The notes under the pieces were generated by a model. It did no database searches. It was not told the origin of the DNA and saw only the letters and a program-made list of their open reading frames with translations. The translations under genes and the position numbers were made by a program. This document shows positions 8,802 through 18,467 of a stretch of 39,874 nucleotides of DNA, one piece after another (within the stretch, counting starts at the first letter, position 1; each line of letters begins with the position of its first letter). Source of the DNA: Ignavibacteriales bacterium (lineage in GTDB: Bacteria > Bacteroidota > Ignavibacteria > Ignavibacteriales > Ignavibacteriaceae); the NCBI GenBank assembly GCA_016182615.1, contig JACPGF010000082.1:1-39874 (forward strand). Reading direction: 5' to 3'.

Positions 8802-10622
8802 TTACTGATTTAACCCGATTACATTTTCTCCAATCGGTACATCAATTACTCTCTCATTTCCTGCATGGATAATTACAAGCGCGAACGCTTTTTCAGCGGT
8901 GGTGCGTATGCTTTTTCCTTCGGGGTTATACACAAACGATACACGGTTACCACGGAAGAGCAGGTTCTCGATTCCCAGTGTACACTCTTCGCTTATCCTC
9001 CAAACTATCTTATCGTGTAAACCGTCCAGCTGTATGCCGAGTATGTTCTCGATAAAAAAAGTAACCGGGCCGCAGGCGGACCAGCCGGTAAAATCTTGCC
9101 GGGAATAAAAATGATTGTCCCACCGGGTGGCAGGCTCTGTTTTGTCGGGGGAGTAGCACTCCCAAATTGTTTTATAACCATCTGCATACCGTTCTTCAAA
9201 TGCTATTTTTTCTTCATCCGGCTTAAAGTTTTTATACACTGCATACATATTCTGCAAATGGTTCAGGCTAATTTCACGGGCTAAACGATAATACCCGTAG
9301 CGCTCCAACCCCTTTACCACCATAAAATTAGTGGGTGCCCAAACGCTGCCTAACCAGTAGTGCCCGCTGGGATCATACATTTTTTCATCGGCTGCAAGCG
9401 TCGGCACCATGTGCGGCCTTTTAAATTCAGTGGTATTATTCAAGTGGGCAAGCAGACTTTTTGTTATTTCAGGGTCGGCAATATCCGCGAGAAAAGCCCA
9501 GAATGCGCCGATGTGTTTAACCGAATCGCACTCACCGACCGCGTTCAAATCATAGTAAAATCCGGTTTTCTCATCAAAGCAATATTTGTTTACTGCCGAA
9601 CTGATAATTGCATGATACACCTTGTAATAGCGGGCGGAAGAGGTATCTCCTTGTATGGTAAACAACTGTTGCAGGCAGTCTGCCGCTAGTGCCTGCTGCA
9701 TGGTCATGTCAACATACGCGCCCGGTTTATCAGGCCGGGGTGTATTGTCCATACCGCTGCCTAATGGCGAACTATAATAAAGGTATGAACCGGGAGCCGT
9801 CATGCAATGCCCATTAATCCACTTGAAATAGGCCGAAAGATGCGGCAACACGCGGCTGAGGCGCGAGGTATCACCGGTAATTTGCACGTAGCGCAATTCC
9901 ATCCATGCAAACAGGGGTGGATTTATCATTGGTTCGTTAACGGTTGGCTCAGCAGCTTCACGTCCGTCCGACTCGTTATATACTCTTTGTATGTAACCGT
10001 CCGGGCGTTGCTTCAGGTAAAAATTATCAAGCGAGGGCATCGCGGGAAAAAGCCCATTCGTGTAGATGCCAAACGCGGTCATGAAATTGGTGTCCCATTG
10101 ATAGATGTGCTCACTAAAGCCTTCATCCATGTACTGGTCAACAAAACCGTTTTCAGGGGTACCGCGTGTAATTTTTTGCCACGCCAACCGCAGCGCCAGA
10201 TAATAGAAATCCACAAATTCAGGCCGGGATTGGTAAACGGGTTTTGGCAGCAGCTCAGCCGGGAATTTTATATCCCGGTGTTTCCGTTTTGGTACCGGCG
10301 GGTTACCCGCTTGCAGAATTGAGTTAAAGCCGTCCCCGCCATCGTTGATTTTTCTGGTGTTGTTTGAATCATACACCCATGTGTTATTATCAACAACTAT
10401 TTTATAATAATAGTATCCGTTGGGAAGGTAAAGGGCAAGATCCCACGTTCCGGACTGGCTTTTTTTCATTTGGTTGGCCGTGCTGTTCCATCCGTTAAAA
10501 CTGCCAGCAACTGTAACCGTATTCGCATCCGGGGCAAACCAGGAGAAGTGCACAAGGGTTGAGTCGCCTCGGATAATTGCTGCCGCGAGGAAAACGAAAA
10601 TGAATATTGTTCTTAAATGCAT
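8802..10622 (-). CDS. Secreted glycoside hydrolase (MGH1-like/GH37-63 (alpha/alpha)6 type) with N-terminal AMPK1-CBM/CBM48-like glycogen-binding domain
   Basis: N-term VHFSWFAPDANTVTVAGSFNGWN...GYYYYKIVVDNNTWVYDSNN; C-term YWLGSVWAPTNFMVVKGLERYGYYRLAREI, WECYSPD, WSACGPVTFFIENILG. Confidence 0.85.
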   Translation of the reverse strand: MHLRTIFIFVFLAAAIIRGDSTLVHFSWFAPDANTVTVAGSFNGWNSTANQMKKSQSGTWDLALYLPNGYYYYKIVVDNNTWVYDSNNTRKINDGGDGFNSILQAGNPPVPKRKHRDIKFPAELLPKPVYQSRPEFVDFYYLALRLAWQKITRGTPENGFVDQYMDEGFSEHIYQWDTNFMTAFGIYTNGLFPAMPSLDNFYLKQRPDGYIQRVYNESDGREAAEPTVNEPMINPPLFAWMELRYVQITGDTSRLSRVLPHLSAYFKWINGHCMTAPGSYLYYSSPLGSGMDNTPRPDKPGAYVDMTMQQALAADCLQQLFTIQGDTSSARYYKVYHAIISSAVNKYCFDEKTGFYYDLNAVGECDSVKHIGAFWAFLADIADPEITKSLLAHLNNTTEFKRPHMVPTLAADEKMYDPSGHYWLGSVWAPTNFMVVKGLERYGYYRLAREISLNHLQNMYAVYKNFKPDEEKIAFEERYADGYKTIWECYSPDKTEPATRWDNHFYSRQDFTGWSACGPVTFFIENILGIQLDGLHDKIVWRISEECTLGIENLLFRGNRVSFVYNPEGKSIRTTAEKAFALVIIHAGNERVIDVPIGENVIGLNQ

Positions 10623-10830
10623 GCTTAACTCATAAAAACTTTTATGTACAAATGTACGGAAAGATTCACTTATAGAGTTTTTATGGCAAGGGTATAATTT
10701 CTGCTTCTATTTTAGGGCATTCGGAATGGGTAAACATCTTCTACAGCACACTTCTTACCGTTCAGTTTAGTTACCTTGATAAAAGAAAACTAATCAAGCA
10801 GAAGTTTATTCTGTAGAAATGAGTTAAATA

Positions 10831-11538
10831 ATGACTTTTCTAAACATTGTAAAAATTATAGTACGCAAAAACAATTTTTTACCCAAGTTACTTATTGTAA
10901 TACTGTCCATCGGCACAAGTTATGGATTCATAGCAGCGAAGGAAAAGGCGAAAGCTCTGGGCAATGAATACTTTCCTTATTATCTAAACAAAACTATGAT
11001 ATATAATTCACCGTTTGGAGATGCCATAACGAAGGTAACGTTAAATAATGGCGTATATACGGTTAAGAGCGATGGTGCAAAATTTGCTTATCATCTGGAA
11101 CTCTCATCATCCGGCAATGGCCTTGAAATTAAAAAGATTTATCAAAAATTTGTACTCTTAGCTTTTATCACCAAGGAAAACTCGGTTAGCTTTAACCGGC
11201 CGGTGCCCCGCTTTCCGGTGCCGTTTACCGAAGGTAAAACCTGGGCATGGAGCGGCATCGAGTATGCAAATGGTGACTCTGAAATGGTATATGTAACCGG
11301 GAAAATAGCCGGAATAGAAAAAGTAACCGTACCGGCCGGGCAATACGAGGCGTTAAAGATTGAGACCACGTTTAAACATGATGACGCGGGCACCAATACT
11401 GTAACCGACTGGATTGCCCCGGATGTTGGCATCGTTAAGGTAAAAATAGAGATTAACGGCGGAGGCCTTATCGGGTTTATCCGAAGCCTGCTTGGATATG
11501 ACGAAATAGTATTCGAGTTAAAAGAAATTGTTTATTAA
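10831..11538 (+). CDS. Hypothetical exported protein
   Basis: 235-aa ORF, hydrophobic N-terminus; KVTVPAGQYEALKIETTF...TVTDWIAPDVGIVKVK resembles DUF3108-like/LolA-like beta-rich lipoproteins. Confidence 0.75.
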   Translation: MTFLNIVKIIVRKNNFLPKLLIVILSIGTSYGFIAAKEKAKALGNEYFPYYLNKTMIYNSPFGDAITKVTLNNGVYTVKSDGAKFAYHLELSSSGNGLEIKKIYQKFVLLAFITKENSVSFNRPVPRFPVPFTEGKTWAWSGIEYANGDSEMVYVTGKIAGIEKVTVPAGQYEALKIETTFKHDDAGTNTVTDWIAPDVGIVKVKIEINGGGLIGFIRSLLGYDEIVFELKEIVY

Positions 11539-12092
11539 CCGCGCTGAGGATATTTGCGGCCTCGGGTGTGCACTTTGTGTTAATAATGATTTCTCCGGCA
11601 ATACAACGGCCTGAAGTTTACGCATAACTAATTATAATTTAAGAAAACGCTTTAACTTTAATTATAATGTTCGGAATTGTTGGTAAAAATCTCAACAGTA
11701 GTTTGAATACCTAGAAAATCAGAACCTGCATTAAATTCAAACCTAAAGAAACTCTGAATTGGACTAAAGATACAGCAAACGAATTTTGATTAATATTGTT
11801 TGAAATCGAAAATTCAAGAATCTGTATTTGTCTCAAAAAAAAACTCATAGACAATGGCTCATTTGTTTCTATCCGAATTGTAATGCTCAGCTTGCTTGAG
11901 AATCACTCCCGGTTTTTTCTCAGGATAATACAGGGGATTTAGCAACTTATACTTTTCTGCCTTAAAGTAACTACATAAGCATCTCTACCCCGCACAGCAA
12001 AATTTCTTCCTTTCACCAATAAAAGCCTCAATTAAATCCATTAGTTTTTTATCTTTCATTAAGAATTCTATTTTTTATAAGCGAAATGAAAC

Positions 12093-12257
12093 GTGTCGAA
12101 ACTACGCAAAGAAATTGATAAAAAAGACTGGAAAGACTGCTGCGGCGGCTTTTGCGGCGATTGTGCTGTTGCTAAAAAATACCATGTTGAGTACGGAAAG
12201 AAAAAGGGTAAAAAAAAGTTTGAAGAAGACTATAATAAAATAAAAGCTAAAGATTAA
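12093..12257 (+). CDS. Small Cys-rich hypothetical protein (54 aa, GTG start), absent from the ORF track
   Basis: GTG frame reads MSKLRKEIDKKDWKDCCGGFCGDCAVAKKYHVEYGKKKGKKKFEEDYNKIKAKD*; in-frame TGA just upstream; 22 bp before the beta-mannosidase ATG. Confidence 0.6.
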   Translation: MSKLRKEIDKKDWKDCCGGFCGDCAVAKKYHVEYGKKKGKKKFEEDYNKIKAKD

Positions 12258-12279
12258 TTATTAAAAATAGACAACCGCA

Positions 12280-14850
12280 ATGACAACAGTTTCCCGCAAT
12301 TTCTATTTTACCTGTTTGTTGTCTCTGCTATTGTCCCCGCAAATCTATATGCAAAATATTATTTCCGGTTCAACAAATATGATACAGGTTGCTGCTAAAA
12401 CCATTCTCCTTGAAGGTGAGTGGTCATTCAGAAGATACGGTGATGCCGAGTGGCTGTCAGCCCAAGTACCGGGCTGCGTCCACGAAGATTTGCTGCGGCA
12501 TGGTAAAATTCCCGACCCGTACCTTGGTACAAACGAAACCAAAGTACAGTGGGTTGAAAATGAGGACTGGGAATACACTATCAATTTTACTGTTGATGCC
12601 GCTTTTTTAGAACAGTACAATAATGCTGAAATGCTGTTTATCGGTCTGGATACCTATGCTGATGTTTTCTTGAATGAAACGCGGATACTTTCCGCTGATA
12701 ACATGTTCCGAAGTTGGGAAATGCCGGTAAAACACTTGTTACAACCCGGTAAAAATAATCTGCTTATCAGGTTTCATTCACCCATGCAGGTAAACCTTCC
12801 TAAGCTGTACACCATTCCATACGCGCTCCCGGCGGCTAACGATGCACATACCTATAAAGTAAGCGTGTTTGCCCGGAAAGCTCCATATCATTTTGGGTGG
12901 GACTGGGGTCCGCGCCTTGTAACGAGCGGTATAAGGCATAGAATTACGTTAACCGGGTGGAACACTGCCCGCATTACAAACCTGCAAATTTTACAGCCGG
13001 ATATAACGGTCACGAAAGCAGAACTAATTGCCAGAGTGCATATTCAGCAGGAAGTACCGGGAAAGGAATTGCATATCTCCCTGCCCGGATTTGCCGATAC
13101 AACTTTCACTCCACGGAGTAATTCAGACGTTATCGATATACCGTTTACTATTGCCAATCCGCGCTTGTGGTATCCGTTGGGGTATGGTAAACCGGAACTA
13201 TACACGTTCACCGCGAAAATTTCGGCTCAAGGCACAATAACAAGCACTACATCAGTCATAACAGGACTCCGTTCTATAAAGCTTGTGCAGGAACCCGACA
13301 AAAAAGGCAATAGCTACTTTTTTACCGTTAATGGCATTGCCGTATTTGCCAAAGGTGCCGATTATATCCCGCAGGACAATATGATTGGCCGGGTAACTGA
13401 GCAGCGCTACAAAAGATTAATTAATGATGTCTGCAACGCGAACATGAATATGCTGCGCGTGTGGGGCGGTGGTTACTACGAAGATGAAACCTTTTACCGT
13501 TTATGCGATGAGCGCGGCATTCTCGTGTGGCAGGATTTTATGTTCGCGTGCAGTATGTATCCCGGCGGTAAGGAGTTTTTTGATAACATTGCACATGAGG
13601 CCCGTGAACAAGTTATCCGGTTAAGTAATCATCCAAGCGTGGCAATTTGGGTGGGCAATAACGAGGTTGATGTAGCATGGAAAAACTGGGGCTGGCAGGA
13701 ACAATTCATGTTAAGCCCGAAAGACTCGGTTAATATTAAACAGGATTACGACACTATTTTCAAAAGTATATTACCAACAGCCGTTGGCCTTAACGATATT
13801 AACAAAGCATATATGCACACCACCCCGCTTAGCAACTGGGGCAAGCCCGAGTACTTCAATTCGGGCAGCATGCATTACTGGGGCGTGTGGCACGGTGATG
13901 AGCCATTCAGCGCGTTTAAGAATAATGTTCCCCGCTTTATGGCAGAGTATGGCTTTCAATCATTCCCAACAATGCCGGCTATCCGGCAGTTTGTCCCGGA
14001 TGATGAGATGTCTTATAATTCGGAGACGATGAAACTGCATCAAAAAAGTTACAAGGGTAACAAAACCATATTGAAGTATCTTGAACCGCTCTACGGAAAG
14101 CCGAAAGATTTTCTTTCGTTTGTCTTTCTCAGCCACTTAACGCAGGCCGAAGGCATAGCGTATGCCATCCGCTGCCACAGGCTGCAAAAGGGGCATTGCA
14201 TGGGTACGCTTTACTGGCAGTTGGATGATTCATGGTATGGGCCATCCTGGTCTGCAATAGATTACACCGGCCGGAAAAAAGCACTGTACTATTTTTCAAA
14301 GAATATGTATAAACCGGTAATAGCTATTATAGAACAACTGGGTGAACAAATTGTTGTTAGTGCAGTTGCGGATACGATAGAACCGGTTTCTGTAAAAGCC
14401 GAAATTGACCTGCTGGATTTTACGGGGAAAAACCTCTTTCACCATGAAACCACTGCGCAGCTTGCAACGGATAAAGCAACGCGGTTGTACGCGTGGAACG
14501 CGGTTAAAATGATTCCACTGCACAGTAAAAAACGGGTGCTTGCACGGGTGCGGTTGTACAGTGCAGGGCAGTTGGTTGATGAGCAGTTGCATTACTTTGT
14601 TATACCTGAAAAAATGCAATTACCCAAACCCGTGTTTAGCAGCGGCTATGATGAAACTACTCATGTATTGACTATTAAGGCACAAACATTTCTTAAGAAC
14701 CTGTATGTACAAACCGAGACAGACGGGATTGACTTTTCGGACAATTACATAGACATGCTGCCCGGCGAGGTAAAAGAAATACATGTTACCGGGTGCAGCA
14801 AGGAGCCCGATATACATATCTTTAGTTTATGGGATATTTTGCACAAGTAG
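12280..14850 (+). CDS. Beta-mannosidase (glycoside hydrolase family 2)
   Basis: VPGCVHEDLLRHGKIPDPYLGTNE, FGWDWGPRLVTSGI, LRVWGGGYYEDETFYRLCDERGILVWQDFMFACSMYP, VGNNEVDVAW, MAEYGFQSFP (nucleophile Glu), GTLYWQLDDSWYGPSWSAIDYTGR. Confidence 0.96.
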   Translation: MTTVSRNFYFTCLLSLLLSPQIYMQNIISGSTNMIQVAAKTILLEGEWSFRRYGDAEWLSAQVPGCVHEDLLRHGKIPDPYLGTNETKVQWVENEDWEYTINFTVDAAFLEQYNNAEMLFIGLDTYADVFLNETRILSADNMFRSWEMPVKHLLQPGKNNLLIRFHSPMQVNLPKLYTIPYALPAANDAHTYKVSVFARKAPYHFGWDWGPRLVTSGIRHRITLTGWNTARITNLQILQPDITVTKAELIARVHIQQEVPGKELHISLPGFADTTFTPRSNSDVIDIPFTIANPRLWYPLGYGKPELYTFTAKISAQGTITSTTSVITGLRSIKLVQEPDKKGNSYFFTVNGIAVFAKGADYIPQDNMIGRVTEQRYKRLINDVCNANMNMLRVWGGGYYEDETFYRLCDERGILVWQDFMFACSMYPGGKEFFDNIAHEAREQVIRLSNHPSVAIWVGNNEVDVAWKNWGWQEQFMLSPKDSVNIKQDYDTIFKSILPTAVGLNDINKAYMHTTPLSNWGKPEYFNSGSMHYWGVWHGDEPFSAFKNNVPRFMAEYGFQSFPTMPAIRQFVPDDEMSYNSETMKLHQKSYKGNKTILKYLEPLYGKPKDFLSFVFLSHLTQAEGIAYAIRCHRLQKGHCMGTLYWQLDDSWYGPSWSAIDYTGRKKALYYFSKNMYKPVIAIIEQLGEQIVVSAVADTIEPVSVKAEIDLLDFTGKNLFHHETTAQLATDKATRLYAWNAVKMIPLHSKKRVLARVRLYSAGQLVDEQLHYFVIPEKMQLPKPVFSSGYDETTHVLTIKAQTFLKNLYVQTETDGIDFSDNYIDMLPGEVKEIHVTGCSKEPDIHIFSLWDILHK

Positions 14851-14903
14851 AATCAACCGAACACGAAAAGTAAACCAGTGTTCCCATCTTTTCAGCCGGG
14901 TAT

Positions 14904-16376
14904 TTACCGGATAACCATACTCATGCAACGGTTAAACACGTCAAGAATATCATCTTTCCTGAACGGTTTCGATTGGTAGAAAGAGCATCCTGCCGCCAAG
15001 GCACGCTCTTTATCTCCCGGCATTGCATAAGCGGTAACAGCTACCACGGGCACATTTGCATATTCAGGAAATTCTTTCAACTTTTTTACTACCTGCAAGC
15101 CTGTTAAACCCACTCCAAGATTGATATCCATAAAAATAATATCATACTGCTTTTTTGCTACTGCCATAATTGCCCGCCTGCCATCCTGCGCGTAGTCGAT
15201 GTTTGCTTTCCCTGCCAGATATCGTTGAACAATCCTGTTCACCAGTTGGTCATCATCAACAATAAGCACTTCGGGAATAAAATCCCGCTTCTCGGTTGTC
15301 TCAGCAACAGGTATATCCTCAGCAGGAGGAACGGGAAAAACAAGCGTTACTTCGGTACCAATGCCATAATGGCTGTTTATCCTAAACTCCGCGGAAAGTT
15401 TATCGATGAGGCTTTTACAACGCACTAATGTTACCAGTACATCCTTTTCTTCCATTATCTCATCGTTCCCAAGATAGATTGAAAAAGTGGAAAGTATTTC
15501 AAGGTGTGCTTTTTTTAAGCCCAGTCCGGTATCCATTACTTTTACAGCAAGTTTTCTTGCACCTTCCTCAAAAATCTCTAGTACTTCTAATTTTACATCA
15601 CCATCGTTTGTCAGTTTTACTGCCAGCCCGGTAAGCACGTCAACTACTTCGGTAAATACCCGTAAATCGGTGTATAATTCAACTTCCTTTTGGCTGCTGA
15701 TAAATTTAAGATGTATTTTTTTCCGGGCAACTTCTGCGGTGTATTTGTAGATAATTTCTTTTATAACAGAGATGACTTCGTAGCGGTGAAACTCCAATAC
15801 CCGGGTGTGTAAATTTTCTTGCTTTTCCTTTGGATCATCGAGCAGCTTTATTACTTTTTCGCCTGCTTTTGTCAGATTTGTTAACAGCAGGTCAACATAA
15901 CCGGGATCTTTTTCGCCTTTAGCAAGGTGAGAAACATTTATAAGGGTTTGTAAAAGTGAACGCAATTGATGGCTTTGCTCGGGGTTGACCCCGCTGAGCT
16001 GAGAATCGTCTCCATTTTCCTCTTTTTCTTTGCTTTCTGCATGTACCAGATTAAATACACAGATTCCATAGGCATATTCATCCTGAATAATAATTTTGAT
16101 GCTGCAATAATACTTATGTTCTAAACCCGCGTAATGCATAACCATCAGCAGGGTTTCCCCGTCGGAAAAAGCATTGAACTTTTCGTGCAGCAAGCGCCTG
16201 TCATCAGCACTCATAACCGAATCAAGAAACTCGATAGGTTTTTTGGCAATCTGATTTTGGTTTACCCCGAAACGTACACAAAAAGCTGCATTGCCGTATA
16301 AAAAATTATCAGCCAGTAAATCATACACAAGTATCGGTGTCGGTACATTTTCAAGAATAATCTTCGCGTTCAGCAT
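14904..16376 (-). CDS. Hybrid signalling protein: PAS-like N-terminus, degenerate histidine kinase core, C-terminal receiver domain
   Basis: PAS-like NVPTPILVYDLLADNFLYGNAAFC; HATPase remnants VMDTGLGL and GIGTEVTLVFP; REC VLIVDDDQLVNRIV...IIFMDINLG...VAVTAY...YQSKPF. Confidence 0.85.
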   Translation of the reverse strand: MLNAKIILENVPTPILVYDLLADNFLYGNAAFCVRFGVNQNQIAKKPIEFLDSVMSADDRRLLHEKFNAFSDGETLLMVMHYAGLEHKYYCSIKIIIQDEYAYGICVFNLVHAESKEKEENGDDSQLSGVNPEQSHQLRSLLQTLINVSHLAKGEKDPGYVDLLLTNLTKAGEKVIKLLDDPKEKQENLHTRVLEFHRYEVISVIKEIIYKYTAEVARKKIHLKFISSQKEVELYTDLRVFTEVVDVLTGLAVKLTNDGDVKLEVLEIFEEGARKLAVKVMDTGLGLKKAHLEILSTFSIYLGNDEIMEEKDVLVTLVRCKSLIDKLSAEFRINSHYGIGTEVTLVFPVPPAEDIPVAETTEKRDFIPEVLIVDDDQLVNRIVQRYLAGKANIDYAQDGRRAIMAVAKKQYDIIFMDINLGVGLTGLQVVKKLKEFPEYANVPVVAVTAYAMPGDKERALAAGCSFYQSKPFRKDDILDVFNRCMSMVIR

Positions 16377-16818
16377 AATTTAGAGTTTTTGCTATTTTTT
16401 CCGGTTTAGTAATGTAAAATAGTATTTTGGCTTCATCATACATAGAGAATATATAACCATGATATGCAAAATAGCTATATAAATGAAATAAAGTGTGCTA
16501 TTTGTCAAGCGTTCAGGGTTTCTGTCCCATGTGGTTTCCGATAGCGGTTTAACTCAGCCCCAGACTTGAATTGTTTTTGAGTTGAAGTTGCGATGTTAGC
16601 TCAGCATGAATAGACACTCCTCATGTCGTGGTAATGAATAATTGAGAATTAAAAATGAATACTGGGGCAAAATTCAAAGTGTAAACCCGAGTGCTTTGTA
16701 TTAAAAATAAATTGTCAAGACACGAGGCCTTTTGCACGTTCTTATCTGTTTTGTTTTTGGAACACGCAAAAAACAGAATTTTCTGCAGTCGATTGCCGAA
16801 ATTCGTTTATAATAAAAA

Positions 16819-16852
16819 AAGGGATTAACCCCGTTTAAGGCTTAATCCCTTC
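16819..16852 (-). terminator. Rho-independent terminator for the minus-strand YHS-like gene
   Basis: Minus strand AAGGGATTAAgccttaaacggggTTAATCCCTTTTTTTATT. Confidence 0.85.
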
Positions 16853-16897
16853 TTCGTACTGAAATGCTTTCGTCAGTTAAAAAGATAAAGGCAAATT

Positions 16898-17206
16898 TTA
16901 ATCTACGTATTTCTGTCCATCGGCACTGATGTGTTTCATATATTTTTCAGGATCTGCATTGAATTTTTTTACGCATTTCTTGCAGCAGAATCCAATGGTT
17001 TTTCCTTTATACTCAACAGTTTGAACTTTCGCATCAACGTCTTCTTCCATAACCGGGCAGACCTTGTTAAAAATAGTTTTTGCCGCTGCCGGTTTTACTG
17101 TTTCTTTTTTCGCGGCATCTTTTTTAACCGTTTTATCTTGAGCATTGGTTGTAAATAATAAACCGCTGATTGCTAACGCTAAAACTAAAACAACTAGTTT
17201 TTTCAT
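16898..17206 (-). CDS. Exported YHS/TRASH-like metal-binding domain protein
   Basis: MKKLVVLVLALAISGLLFTTNAQ signal peptide; CPVMEEDVDAKVQTVEYKGKTIGFCCKKCVKKFNADPEKYMKHI; SD AAGGAT upstream of the ATG at 17206 (ORF track extends to 17245). Confidence 0.85.
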   Translation of the reverse strand: MKKLVVLVLALAISGLLFTTNAQDKTVKKDAAKKETVKPAAAKTIFNKVCPVMEEDVDAKVQTVEYKGKTIGFCCKKCVKKFNADPEKYMKHISADGQKYVD

Positions 17207-17284
17207 GTATGTATCCTTAGTATTGATAAGTAAATGTATTTGCAATAAGATACATAACCTGCTAGTAATAAAAAAATACCAAAA

Positions 17285-17989
17285 CTATTGCAGTTTAAAC
17301 ATTACCGGGATGGCTATTTCTGCACGGACCGGTTTACCATTCTTTTTTGCCGGTGTAAATTTTGTTTCTTTTAACGCTTTTAACGCGGCCTCATCACAAC
17401 CTGAGCCGAGGCTTTTTATAACTTCACTTTTCTCAATCGAACCGTCTTCTGCAATAACAGCTTTCAAGACAACTTTTCCCTGAACATTGTTCTTTTTGGC
17501 TTCTTCGGGGTAAACTATTTTACTCATCAAAGAACCCATACCACCGACCGGGAATGGCTGTTCATCATTGGGGGGATATTTATCTTTGTCTGCCAGTTTG
17601 TACGCTATCGGGAATACCACTTTTACCTTAACCGGTTTACCTTTAACTTTGCCGGGCTTAAAAGCTATTGAAGTAACTGTTTCCAGTGCAGTGGCATTAA
17701 AAATATCGTTTTCACTTTTCAGTATGCTTGGCGATTCGACTTTGCCTTTTTCGTTGACCACGAACGAGACAAAAACTTTTCCCTCGATACCGGCACGCTT
17801 TGCCAGTTCAGGGTACACTATTTTAGCTGCAACGCTTTCCATGCCGCCCACGGGCTCGGGCATAACATCCGCGTTTACATAAACACTGTCTCCGCCTATT
17901 ATTTCTATCTCCGGCAAACTTGCTTGTACCGGATTGTTAAAAACCAGCAGTAACGGCAGTACGAATAAAATATTTTTCATTGTTTTCAT
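17285..17989 (-). CDS. Exported protein with two tandem TonB C-terminal domains
   Basis: Two repeats IVYPELAKRAGIEGKVFVSFVVNEKGKVES..TALETVTSIAFKPGKVKGKPV and IVYPEEAKKNNVQGKVVLKAVIAEDGSIEK..AALKALKETKFTPAKKNGKPV; likely start MKTMKN after SD AAGGAT. Confidence 0.88.
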   Translation of the reverse strand: MKTMKNILFVLPLLLVFNNPVQASLPEIEIIGGDSVYVNADVMPEPVGGMESVAAKIVYPELAKRAGIEGKVFVSFVVNEKGKVESPSILKSENDIFNATALETVTSIAFKPGKVKGKPVKVKVVFPIAYKLADKDKYPPNDEQPFPVGGMGSLMSKIVYPEEAKKNNVQGKVVLKAVIAEDGSIEKSEVIKSLGSGCDEAALKALKETKFTPAKKNGKPVRAEIAIPVMFKLQ

Positions 17990-17999
17990 TTCAGTATCC

Positions 18000-18455
18000 T
18001 TAGTTGTTTGCAATATGAATTCTGTTATTGTTTTGCGAGGTTACCTGTATTGTCGGCAGCCCGTTCAAAAGCAAATCAATGGTTTGTTTCTGATTACTAA
18101 TTTCTATCATCGCGTGGTCAACCTCGCTGCGGTAGCTTTCTACCCGGTTAAAGAAAAACAGGAACATAACAAGCAATACGGCAGCGGCTGATATGGCGGT
18201 TACATAAACAGGCTGCAACAGCCCGTTAAAAATGGTGGCCGTGCGTTTACCCTGCACCCGTGAAAGGACTGCCTCGTCCAGTTCCGCGGGAAATGGGACT
18301 TCGGCCGCTTTAAGAGCCAGTGACAGCACTTGCCGCTCCTTAAAATACCTGCGGGCTTCGGCATCGTTTGCTAGTGTTGCAAACAAGTATTGTTCTTCTT
18401 CAGGGCTTAAAGCCCCGGTGGTATATGCATCAATTATGTTATAGATATCGTTCAT
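18000..18455 (-). CDS. Putative anti-sigma factor (single TM)
   Basis: Directly downstream of an ECF sigma gene; N-term MNDIYNIIDAYTTGALSPEEEQYLFATLANDAEARRYF zinc-finger-like anti-sigma fold, TM AISAAAVLLVMFLFFF. Confidence 0.75.
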   Translation of the reverse strand: MNDIYNIIDAYTTGALSPEEEQYLFATLANDAEARRYFKERQVLSLALKAAEVPFPAELDEAVLSRVQGKRTATIFNGLLQPVYVTAISAAAVLLVMFLFFFNRVESYRSEVDHAMIEISNQKQTIDLLLNGLPTIQVTSQNNNRIHIANN

Positions 18456-18467
18456 AGTTTTTTTCTT

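Noticed and set aside
9005-10322. Plus- and minus-strand ORFs within the MGH1-like hydrolase (e.g. 9807-10322, 171 aa)
   Set aside because: Shadow ORFs of a conserved coding sequence with no protein-like motifs.
11985-12057. Minus-strand short ORF MKDKKLMDLIEAFIGERKKFCCAG* divergent from the 54-aa gene
   Set aside because: Only 24 codons; downstream frames broken. Possible remnant but too weak.
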